Assembly: GCA_014728215.1 (NCBI GenBank)
Contig: WJLZ01000162.1
Coordinates: forward strand, 1 to 38,965
Origin: Chitinivibrionales bacterium
GTDB lineage: Bacteria; Fibrobacterota; Chitinivibrionia; Chitinivibrionales; WJKA01
DNA length: 38,965 bases
Direction of reading: 5' to 3'
Under the pieces are notes generated by a model, which saw only the letters and a list, made by a program, of their open reading frames with translations, was not told the origin of the DNA and searched no databases. Shown here one piece after another: positions 32,879-38,965 of this stretch; within the stretch, counting starts at the first letter, position 1; each line of letters starts with the position of its first letter. The position numbers and the translations under genes were made by a program.

Positions 32879-33886
32879 ATGCAAAAAACATATAACACGA
32901 TTGCAATCACCCTTGGAGATCCGGCAGGGATTGGTCCCGAAATCGCTTTAAAAGCGCTTATCTTAAGAAACCATACCCTGGATACCCGTCTGTTTATTAT
33001 CGGTGATCTCACGGTTTTGGAGGAAGCGGCGAAAAAACTGGAAATCGATATAGATTTCAATTGCATTGAATCACCCGCCGGGATAATTGTGGGAAAAGTA
33101 AATGTATTGGACATGAAACAGATCTCTATAGAAGATTTTGAGACAGGGAAGGCGTCTGCTCGCTGCGGGAAAGCATCCTATGCCTATATTCTCAAAGCAA
33201 TAGAGCTTGCAAAAAGTGGTACGATCGATGCTGTAGTAACCAATCCAATTAATAAAGCTTCGTTGAAAGACGCAGGAATTAATTTTCCCGGGCACACCGA
33301 GATATTTGCTTCCGAAACCAGGACTAAAAAATATTCGATGCTTTTTATGCTGGATGATATCGCTGTTGTGCATGTTACAACACACGTTTCGTTGCGCAGG
33401 GCGATTGAGCTGATTTCCTGGGAACGGGTTTTTAATACTATTGTGTTACTTGATAAATTTTTGAAAAATATTGGAGTAGAATCCCCGCGTATTGCCGTAG
33501 GCGGACTTAATCCCCACGCTGGCGAGGGGGGACTTTTTGGTGATGAAGAGATCCGGTATATTATTCCTGCGGTCGAAGAGGCCTCCTCTCGCACGATCAA
33601 TGTCACCGGCCCTTATCCTCCGGATACGGTTTTTATGCGTGCTTTTAAAGGTGAATTCGATGGTGTTGTTGCGATGCTGCACGACCATGGATTTGTTGCG
33701 TTGAAGTCGCGCAATTTCGATGAAGGCGTGAATATTACTATCGGATTACCGATTATTCGAACATCGGTGGGGCATGGTACTGCATTCGATATCGCCGGAA
33801 AAGGCATCGCCTCCGAAAAGAGCCTGCTTTCAGCAATACGGATTGCCGGACTCCTTGCCGGCAAAAAACAGAAGCTTCTTACTTGA
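32879..33886 (+). CDS. pdxA: 4-hydroxythreonine-4-phosphate dehydrogenase
   Basis: PdxA oxidises 4-phosphohydroxy-threonine in the DXP-dependent pathway to pyridoxal phosphate. From the ATG at 32879 the protein has 335 residues, the usual length. Motifs: ITLGDPAGIGPEIALKAL, VTNPINKASL, FPGHTEIFA (first metal-binding histidine), HVTTHVSLRRA, VGGLNPHAGEGGLFGDEE, MLHDHGFVALK and GLPIIRTSVGHGTAFDIAG. All three metal-ligand histidine regions are present. The TTG at 32855 is also in frame, but the ATG has an AGG ten bases upstream and fits family N-termini. No other B6 gene is in the window. Confidence 0.94.
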   Translation: MQKTYNTIAITLGDPAGIGPEIALKALILRNHTLDTRLFIIGDLTVLEEAAKKLEIDIDFNCIESPAGIIVGKVNVLDMKQISIEDFETGKASARCGKASYAYILKAIELAKSGTIDAVVTNPINKASLKDAGINFPGHTEIFASETRTKKYSMLFMLDDIAVVHVTTHVSLRRAIELISWERVFNTIVLLDKFLKNIGVESPRIAVGGLNPHAGEGGLFGDEEIRYIIPAVEEASSRTINVTGPYPPDTVFMRAFKGEFDGVVAMLHDHGFVALKSRNFDEGVNITIGLPIIRTSVGHGTAFDIAGKGIASEKSLLSAIRIAGLLAGKKQKLLT

Positions 33887-33909
33887 CATGAGAAATTAGG
33901 AACGTGAAG

Positions 33910-33939
33910 CCCGGCATTTTTTAATCCGCAAATGCCGGG
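33910..33939. terminator. Strong hairpin between convergent pdxA and FKBP genes
   Basis: Perfect 10-base arms CCCGGCATTT and AAATGCCGGG flank a 10-base loop. It lies 24 bases after pdxA and 14 bases after the FKBP stop on the other strand, so it can serve both genes. There is no separate T-tail beyond the stem. Confidence 0.65.
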
Positions 33940-33952
33940 AATAAGGAGTATA

Positions 33953-34438
33953 TCAGAAATCAACCAATTCGACATCAAATACCAGTGTGGCATTGGGAGG
34001 AATAACTCCGCCTGCTCCACGTTCACCGTAGCCGAGCTCAGGAGGAATAATCATCCGGCGCGCTTCGCCTTTTTTCATATCCAGAAAGGCTTCATCCCAG
34101 CCCTTGATAACCATGCCTCTGCCGACATTGAACATGAACGGCGTGCCACGGTCAACTGAAGAATCGAATTTTTTGCCGTTAAGAAGGTAGCCGGTATAGT
34201 GGGCACTGATCCGTGTTCCTTTTTCCGGCTTTGTCCCTGAGCCTTCTTTGGTAACGATATATTTAAGTCCGGATTCCGTGGTTACGGTATCCTTGCCGGC
34301 TATCGACTTTTCAGCCTGTGATACCTTCCGGGATTGTGCCGAAGTTTTCTGCTCGTCTGTTTCTCCCGCTTGTGCCGAGTCCTTTTGAGAACATCCGATG
34401 AATGCAATGCTTAGTAAAAGTAACATTATGAGTTTCAT
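33953..34438 (-). CDS. FKBP-type peptidyl-prolyl isomerase lipoprotein
   Basis: The 161-residue protein has a lipoprotein signal peptide with lipobox AFIGC (Cys16), a polar linker and an FKBP domain (residues about 55-161): [35 protein letters not shown], the active-site [33 protein letters not shown] and [15 protein letters not shown]. It should catalyse proline isomerisation in the periplasm, anchored to a membrane. AGGAGG precedes the ATG. A cyclophilin gene lies 44 bases upstream on the same strand, so the two may form a periplasmic folding operon. Confidence 0.93.
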   Translation of the reverse strand: MKLIMLLLLSIAFIGCSQKDSAQAGETDEQKTSAQSRKVSQAEKSIAGKDTVTTESGLKYIVTKEGSGTKPEKGTRISAHYTGYLLNGKKFDSSVDRGTPFMFNVGRGMVIKGWDEAFLDMKKGEARRMIIPPELGYGERGAGGVIPPNATLVFDVELVDF

Positions 34439-34482
34439 TGTACCTCCTGATAATACACCGGAATGGGTATCGGTTGAGATTA

Positions 34483-35070
34483 TTATTTTTCGCTGCTTTT
34501 TTCGATAAGGGTTACTTTTTCGATAACAACCGGTTCGACCGGAACATTCCGGTAAGGTCCTTTCCTACCGGTTTTTACATTCTCAATGGTATCAACTGTA
34601 TCCATGCCGTCAATTACTTTGCCGAATACGCAATACCCCCATCCCCGAACATCTTTTGATCTGAAATCGAGATTTTCATTGTCAACAGTATTAATGAAAA
34701 ATTGAGCAGTGGCTGAATGGGGATCGTTGGTTCGGGCCATTACAATGGTGCCTCGTTTGTTCGATAGACCATTATCAGCTTCATTTTGAACAGGTGCTTT
34801 TGTCTGTTTTTTCTTCATCGCCGGTGTAAAACCGCCGCCCTGGATCATGAATCCGGGGATCACCCGGTGAAAAATTGTCCCATCGTAGAATGCATCATTA
34901 ACATAGGAAATGAAGTTTTCCACCGTTTTGGGTGCAGCTGCGGCATCGAGTTCAATAATAATCGTCCCCGTACTCGTCTCCATTTTTACCTGCGGATTAG
35001 CGGCTTCAGCAGATTGTGTCATTACCACTCCTAACATTAGAAAAGATATAGATTGTATGAGTTTGTTCAA
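34483..35070 (-). CDS. Exported cyclophilin-type peptidyl-prolyl isomerase
   Basis: The 195-residue protein has a signal peptide (residues 1 to about 23, AEAA cleavage region) and a full cyclophilin domain: [72 protein letters not shown] and [16 protein letters not shown]. The catalytic arginine is in FHRV, and the QFFI and GKV segments are conserved. It is PpiA-like and periplasmic. The start is TTG at 35070: AGGAGG lies six bases upstream and the first ATG is already inside the signal peptide. Confidence 0.93.
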   Translation of the reverse strand: MNKLIQSISFLMLGVVMTQSAEAANPQVKMETSTGTIIIELDAAAAPKTVENFISYVNDAFYDGTIFHRVIPGFMIQGGGFTPAMKKKQTKAPVQNEADNGLSNKRGTIVMARTNDPHSATAQFFINTVDNENLDFRSKDVRGWGYCVFGKVIDGMDTVDTIENVKTGRKGPYRNVPVEPVVIEKVTLIEKSSEK

Positions 35071-35168
35071 AAGAGTCCTCCTTTATAGTACCGAAAAAGG
35101 GTGATTACATTTTTAATTCCTGAAATTGACTTAACCAATGCAAGCAAGACACGGGTGAATAATTCTGT

Positions 35169-35450
35169 TCACTCCCACTGAAATGGAGACCGGTAATCGT
35201 CTTTCAGGTCATCGGGTGATTCTTTGGCCTTTTTGAATTTTTCTTCCCATTCTGCTTTTTTTCGTGCATCCTCGTCTTTGGCTTTCTTCAGTTTATCTTC
35301 CCAGTCTTTTCCTTTCTGGTTACTTTTCAAAAATTCGTTAAAGTCGGCTTTTTTATGATCGGCCGATTGATGATCTACAACTTTCCCATTCGCGGGATCA
35401 ATCCAGAGAGACCCCTTACACATAGGACATTTTATTTGTAATAACGACAT
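35169..35450 (-). CDS. Small zinc-ribbon protein with charged helical tail
   Basis: From the ATG at 35450 (GGGAGG nine bases upstream) the protein has 93 residues. The N-terminus IKCPMCKGSLWIDPANGKVV has one CxxC knuckle, half of a typical zinc ribbon; HQSADHKK follows and could supply histidine ligands. The remainder is a lysine- and glutamate-rich helix with repeated DWEDKLKKAKDEDARKKAEW-type segments, ending in YRSPFQWE. No function is known to me. It is a monocistronic-looking gene 98 bases upstream of the cyclophilin gene on the same strand. Confidence 0.75.
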   Translation of the reverse strand: MSLLQIKCPMCKGSLWIDPANGKVVDHQSADHKKADFNEFLKSNQKGKDWEDKLKKAKDEDARKKAEWEEKFKKAKESPDDLKDDYRSPFQWE

Positions 35451-35719
35451 AATAGGTATCCTCCCGGCAGAACCTGATGTATTCAATAGAAAATAAATTA
35501 CACGAAGTATATTAAGGAGTGCAAGTAATTATGTAACGCTTTTGGGCATTTTTTGTTGTTCGGGTTATCGTTTTTTTAAGTGAAAACAACAAGAATAGAC
35601 CAAACTATTGAATCTCCTTGAGAAATTAATTAGTTTAGGCAGTAGAAATCGGTGCATTCGAACAGGAATTTTGAAGCTTGTTTTTACTGCAAATAAGCAG
35701 GGAGTGTTATAGGAAAACA

Positions 35720-36550
35720 ATGAATCACCAGCAGAATAGCAACTTAGATTTTAACGGATATCAGGAACTGATCGAGGAGCCTCTGGCCAAAAGCGACCAA
35801 TTATCACTTAAGCGCATAAAAAAACTGCTCGCAGATTCTTCCCGCCCGGTAATAACCCCCTTTTCTTTTCTTTTGCAACGGATTTGCGGCAAAAAAATGC
35901 CCGAGGATATTGCCCGTGAGAAATGGCGCAAAATTATTCGTCATAAATCCGTTATCGAATCAAGACTCGAGAGAACCATAAACATTCAAACAGCGGCAGT
36001 CGATTATTTTGACATGATTCAGCGGACAAAGGAATCTCCCGAAAGCGTATCCCCCTTTCATCGCGGCAATGGTCATGACAAAGACCAGTTTGTTGAACAG
36101 ATTTCATCTCCGGGTTTTTATCTCGAAAAACTCAAGGAAGAACTTCGCCGGGCACGACGGTATAGGCATGCCCTTTCGGCAATCCTGCTGAATATCGATA
36201 ATTTCAATGAGGTCATTCCTGATGCAAGCAATAATGCATTAAGTTCTCTTGTGAAAATTATAAAAAAGACTATCAGGACCGTCGATATTCTTGCCCGGTA
36301 TTCTGAAGAAAAATTTGTTGTCATATTGCCCAACACCAATAAACGGGAGGCACAGGAGTTGGCAGACCGATTATGCAAGGATATCCAGGACCGGTCCAGT
36401 CGAATAGCCAGTATAACAGGAAAGGTTAAAGTAACCGCGTCGGTAGGGCAATGCGCTCCGGAAGATAAATCGGTAGAATTTATGAAACGACTCGATAACA
36501 TGTTGAAACGGGGGATAAAACAAGGACAGGATCAAGTATATGTGCCCTAA
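35720..36550 (+). CDS. GGDEF-domain protein with degenerate active-site motif
   Basis: The 276-residue protein has a helical N-terminal region (about 1-125) of unknown fold and a C-terminal GGDEF domain (about 135-276): EKLKEELRRARRYRHALSAI, LNIDNFNEVIPDASNN, RTVDILARYSEEKFVVILPN and VKVTASVGQCAPEDKSVEFM. The signature GGDEF/GGEEF is replaced by SEEKF, so both glycines that bind GTP are lost and diguanylate cyclase activity is unlikely. Such domains often bind GTP or c-di-GMP, or act as scaffolds. The ATG at 35720 follows AGGA closely. It lies 85 bases before the STAS gene. Confidence 0.85.
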   Translation: MNHQQNSNLDFNGYQELIEEPLAKSDQLSLKRIKKLLADSSRPVITPFSFLLQRICGKKMPEDIAREKWRKIIRHKSVIESRLERTINIQTAAVDYFDMIQRTKESPESVSPFHRGNGHDKDQFVEQISSPGFYLEKLKEELRRARRYRHALSAILLNIDNFNEVIPDASNNALSSLVKIIKKTIRTVDILARYSEEKFVVILPNTNKREAQELADRLCKDIQDRSSRIASITGKVKVTASVGQCAPEDKSVEFMKRLDNMLKRGIKQGQDQVYVP

Positions 36551-36635
36551 ATTATTGCCCTATACTTTCCTTTTTTATCACTTCTTAATTATATTAATTT
36601 AAGTGGCACATTATAAATAAAGGGGTTGTGCATTA

Positions 36636-36980
36636 ATGGATATTGGTGGAAGAGAATTAAACGATTATCATATCATTGATGTGGTCGGCAAGATTGACCG
36701 CTTAAAGGATTCAATTGTGCTGAAATCGTATATTAATACGCTTCTTGAAAAAAACGTTTCTCACATTGCTCTTAACCTCGGTCAGGTAACTTACCTTGAT
36801 AGTGGTGCCCTGAACGTTCTAATCTATTGCCACAACGCACTCAAGAAAAAAGGGAAGAATTTTGTGCTTATCGAACCCAACGAATATGTACGTGATGTGC
36901 TTGAAGTTGTTGGGCTGGATAAGCTTGTTAAGATTTATTCAAAAGAAGAGGAGTTCGAAAATGATACGAAGGGCTCTTAG
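36636..36980 (+). CDS. STAS-domain protein (anti-sigma-factor antagonist-like)
   Basis: The 114-residue protein is a single STAS domain: IIDVVGKIDRLKDSIVLKSY, the strand HIALNLGQVTYLDSGALNVL with the conserved Asp-Ser phosphorylation site near residue 54-55, and KKKGKNFVLIEPNEYVRDVL. SpoIIAA/RsbV-type proteins are phosphorylated on this serine by an anti-sigma kinase, but no such kinase or phosphatase is nearby, so a partner-switch role is inferred. ATG 36636 follows AAAGGGG. The stop overlaps the next gene's start region. Confidence 0.9.
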   Translation: MDIGGRELNDYHIIDVVGKIDRLKDSIVLKSYINTLLEKNVSHIALNLGQVTYLDSGALNVLIYCHNALKKKGKNFVLIEPNEYVRDVLEVVGLDKLVKIYSKEEEFENDTKGS

Positions 36981-37296
36981 TCTCGCTCTTGCTATTCTGG
37001 TTATAGCTATCGGTTGTTCGAGTTCTAAACAGATGGTCAAACCTGATATGGCTGCAATTGATTCCTACATAAAAGCAAATCCCGACCTTCCGGAACTTGA
37101 CAAATCCTGCATCTATGACGGCCGTTTTGAAGTCGGTATGCAAAAAGAAACGGTCAAGTTCCTTCTCGGAGAACCTAAAAAGATCGAAATTGTCCATCAG
37201 CCATGGGCAACACAAGAAAACTGGGTCTATACAAAGGGCGGCAAAAAAGTTTTCATTATTGAAGACGATGGTGTGGTAGGTATTCTGCAGGATTAA
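36961..37296 (+). CDS. Small lipoprotein with SmpA/OmlA-like fold
   Basis: The 111-residue protein has a lipoprotein signal ending in AIGC (lipobox Cys at about residue 19), a Ser-rich linker and a C-terminal region FEVGMQKETVKFLLGEPKKI, followed by ENWVYTKGGKKVFIIEDDGV, that resembles SmpA/BamE-type domains (GM-x4-V-x2-LLGEP then a W-Y turn). BamE helps assemble outer-membrane proteins, but short SmpA-like lipoproteins are diverse, so no symbol is given. The ATG overlaps the STAS gene by 20 bases and follows GAGGAG, implying coupling. Confidence 0.8.
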   Translation: MIRRALSLALAILVIAIGCSSSKQMVKPDMAAIDSYIKANPDLPELDKSCIYDGRFEVGMQKETVKFLLGEPKKIEIVHQPWATQENWVYTKGGKKVFIIEDDGVVGILQD

Positions 37297-37372
37297 ATTC
37301 GCTGCTTTTTACCGGCGGTCCTATTCCTGTTTTAATTTGGTCCCTATCGTTCCATCGATTGTTGAGAAATTA

Positions 37373-37406
37373 AAAAAGGTCCCTTTCCGACACAAGGGAC
37401 CTTTTT
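37373..37406. terminator. Bidirectional intrinsic terminator
   Basis: Perfect 13-base arms AAAAAGGTCCCTT (37373-37385) and AAGGGACCTTTTT (37394-37406) flank an 8-base loop. T-runs follow in both directions, so it ends the lipoprotein operon on the plus strand and the tRNA transcript on the minus strand. Confidence 0.85.
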
Positions 37407-37409
37407 CTA

Positions 37410-37481
37410 TAGCGCTACGGGGAGTCGAACCCCGGTTGCAGGAATGAGAATCCTGAGTCCTAACCACTAGACGATAGCGCC
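37410..37481 (-). tRNA. tRNA-Glu (anticodon CTC)
   Basis: The cloverleaf folds on the minus strand: acceptor GGCGCTA with TAGCGCT, a D arm of the GTCTAGTGGTTAGGAC type, anticodon stem CAGGA/TCCTG with loop TTCTCAT (anticodon CTC), and T arm CGGGG-TTCGACT-CCCCG. The discriminator is A. CCA is not encoded. Confidence 0.95.
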
Positions 37482-37577
37482 GAATGGAAATTCTAAATCT
37501 CAAAGCCAAAATCACAAAAAGAAGTCCGGATAAATTATTATTTGAGACTTGCCATTTGTGATTTGAAATTTATTAAG

Positions 37578-37648
37578 CTGGGGTACAAGGATTCGAACCT
37601 CGATAGCCAGAGCCAGAATCTGGAGTCCTGCCATTGGACGATACCCCA
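37578..37648 (-). tRNA. tRNA-Gln (anticodon CTG)
   Basis: The minus strand folds as acceptor TGGGGTA with TACCCCA, D arm GTCCAATGGCAGGAC, anticodon stem CCAGA/TCTGG with loop TTCTGGC (anticodon CTG), and T arm CGAGG-TTCGAAT-CCTTG. The discriminator is G. CCA is not encoded. It lies 96 bases upstream of tRNA-Glu on the same strand, probably in one transcript. Confidence 0.95.
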
Positions 37649-37662
37649 GTATATGTGGCTCT

Positions 37663-37691
37663 AAAATACAAGATATAACCCAATATATCAA
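37663..37691 (-). promoter_or_regulatory. Sigma-70-like promoter of the tRNA pair
   Basis: On the minus strand TTGATA (37691-37686) and TATTTT (37668-37663) are separated by 17 bases and lie 14 bases upstream of tRNA-Gln. Confidence 0.5.
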
Positions 37692-37743
37692 GATTTGCAG
37701 AAAAAAACAGGCATTTTTAAGGGAATGACTGGTTCTTTAGTCT

Positions 37744-38685
37744 TTATTCATCGAAAACATCCAGCTCCATCTCTTTGATGGAATCGACAAAAGCCAACGA
37801 GTGAAATGGCTTCTGAAGGACTTTTCTGACGAATTTTTTTTGAGGAATAATCTCCCGGTCACCGGCATAATCCGCTGGTTTGGGGATATGCTCATCAAGC
37901 TCTTTCATGAGCAGAATTTCGACATTAAGATTGCGGTCGTAGAGTTCATTCACAAGCTCGTAACCGTTGGTTCCCGGCATGTCAACATCAACCACGACAA
38001 GCCCGCATTGTTTATCTGCTATTTTGAAGAGACTGAGTGTGTCTAATGCTTTGTAGCCGTTATCGACGGTTTCGATTTTATCGCCCTGGTAATGGAAAAA
38101 GAGCTCAAATGAGTTTTTGCAAAAATCCCGTACCGCCCGATCATCATCGACAATAAGTATATAATCACCTCGTTTTTCCGGGCGATATCTGCATTGGTGA
38201 GGAAGCTTCCGCTGCTTGACATCTTCACCCACAGCATACTGTTCCCGGTCTCCACATCGTATGAAAAGTGCCGAACAGGCGCCTTTTGGGGTAGTATGCG
38301 GACACGGCTCTCCTTTTCGTTTGAGCGTGCGCACTTTTGATTCCATCTGCTGTCGAATAGTCAGGGACGGTCCGATACCACTTCCAACAATGTATTTGAA
38401 CGCAGAGTCAGGATACCAGGTATCCTGTTTTTCTGCAGTTGGCTGCACCAGATTGCGAGTATCGTCAGGTTGTTCTTTCCGGGGTTCATCAGTAACGGCA
38501 TGTTTGTATTCGCCTATTCCCTGTGGTGCCGGGGGCGTTTCAGTGTTGGGGTTTCGTGATATATACAGATCGGTAAACAGAACGTCGGGACGGGCATTAT
38601 TAGCTGCCTGCCGTCGTGCCCGGTCAGCGAGTATCTGACGAAACCTCAGACGATATAAATTAGTGATTATCGGATCAACTTCCAT
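37744..38685 (-). CDS. Protein with cysteine cluster and atypical C-terminal receiver domain
   Basis: About 313 residues from the ATG at 38685. The N-terminal part (residues about 1-100) is Arg-rich, then low-complexity and Pro-rich. Residues about 125-170 carry four cysteines (CPHTTPKGAC, IRCGDREQY, HQCRYRP) that could bind a metal. The C-terminal part (about 173-313) is a receiver domain: ILIVDDDRAVRDF, phosphoacceptor region VVVDVDMPGTNG and the conserved lysine in LQKPF. The strand that normally ends in Thr/Ser reads ILLMKELDE, so the switch residue is missing, and the loop after it is expanded. There is no output domain. An in-frame TTG at 38697 is a weaker start. It may be a signalling adaptor; the role is unknown. 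Confidence 0.8.
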   Translation of the reverse strand: MEVDPIITNLYRLRFRQILADRARRQAANNARPDVLFTDLYISRNPNTETPPAPQGIGEYKHAVTDEPRKEQPDDTRNLVQPTAEKQDTWYPDSAFKYIVGSGIGPSLTIRQQMESKVRTLKRKGEPCPHTTPKGACSALFIRCGDREQYAVGEDVKQRKLPHQCRYRPEKRGDYILIVDDDRAVRDFCKNSFELFFHYQGDKIETVDNGYKALDTLSLFKIADKQCGLVVVDVDMPGTNGYELVNELYDRNLNVEILLMKELDEHIPKPADYAGDREIIPQKKFVRKVLQKPFHSLAFVDSIKEMELDVFDE

Positions 38686-38965
38686 GTTTCCGCCCAATCC
38701 TTTTAACAGGGCTGATAATTCGATGGTGACTACTATTAGTTAAAATAGTTCATTTTATCAGTACTGTCCAAAATAAATTGAAATATCGAAAATAACTGAC
38801 ATTGCAGTCAATATAGCCCGATATTTTTTTTATCGTAATTGAATCGAAGTTTACGTTATACAATTATTTTGATTGTTGAACGCCGATGACGCTAATTTGG
38901 CTGATTATCGCTGTATTTTTTTAATTTTTAGTTTTCTGACCAGCGAATATCAGCATGATCAGCGT
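38686..38965. other. Intergenic region at the right edge
   Basis: AT-rich, no ORF. The last 86 bases are a palindromic repeat described separately. No convincing promoter for the receiver-domain gene was found. Confidence 0.5.
38880..38965. repeat. Imperfect palindromic intergenic repeat, possibly cut by the window end
   Basis: The left arm (from 38881) starts ACGCCGATGACGCTAAT; the reverse complement of the right end starts ACGCTGATCATGCTGAT, matching at 13 of 17 positions. Both arms are built from CGCTGAT-like units and flank an AT-rich centre. This is the layout of dispersed palindromic intergenic repeats seen in many genomes; more copies elsewhere would confirm it. Confidence 0.5.

Noticed and set aside
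1-38965. Mobile element, prophage or genomic island
   Set aside because: No transposase, integrase, phage structural gene or flanking direct repeats were found; the tRNA genes show no attachment-site duplication in the window.

Overview
The window looks like a chromosomal segment from a flagellated, didermic (Gram-negative-type) bacterium, probably in the FCB superphylum and possibly Fibrobacterota/Chitinivibrionia-like. The outer membrane is indicated by a Kdo cytidylyltransferase (KdsB), a family 9 glycosyltransferase, a beta-barrel protein, lipoproteins with lipoboxes, and a large secreted protein whose C-terminus resembles a type IX secretion sorting domain. The phylum assignment is an inference from gene content; there is no rRNA in the window. 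No insertion sequence, prophage, CRISPR array or rRNA operon was recognised.

Layout. 1-1874 (minus) is a truncated exported protein with an FlgO/CsgG-like N-terminus and a long run of MORN-like repeats. 2109-4901 (plus) carries a solitary AbiEii-type nucleotidyltransferase, a small unknown gene and a family 9 glycosyltransferase; a PfkB-family kinase faces them. 6216-8792 is a secreted multidomain protein. 8855-20899 is a long same-strand run mixing housekeeping genes (thiL, pcrA/uvrD, gatC, kdsB, rsmD, coaD, rhomboid protease) with type IV pilus or type II secretion parts (pilB/gspE, pilM-like, pilN-like), a ComEA-like protein and an HD-GYP response regulator. bioB follows on the minus strand, then a roughly 680-base low-coding stretch holding a probable gene remnant, and a frameshifted outer-membrane protein gene.

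23666-32341 is a flagellar late-gene block: flgJ (fused to a lytic transglycosylase), flgN-like, flgK, flgL, flagellin, fliW and csrA, followed by a small MerR-type regulator and a glycosyltransferase-TPR protein. Sigma-54-type -24/-12 sites precede flgJ, the flagellin gene and, less convincingly, the merR gene. The flagellin leader holds six GGA motifs including the ribosome-binding site. With fliW and csrA just downstream this is a clear candidate for the FliW-CsrA-flagellin homeostatic circuit.

32462-38685 holds a short conserved-looking minus-strand ORF, pdxA, two exported peptidyl-prolyl isomerases (FKBP lipoprotein and cyclophilin), a small zinc-ribbon protein, a GGDEF-like protein with a degenerate active-site motif, a STAS protein, a lipoprotein, tRNA-Glu(CTC), tRNA-Gln(CTG) and an atypical receiver-domain protein. 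The right edge cuts through an imperfect palindromic intergenic repeat.

Two themes connect the genes: post-transcriptional and sigma-54 control of the filament, and cyclic-di-GMP (four MshEN half-motifs in PilB, an HD-GYP protein and a degenerate GGDEF protein).
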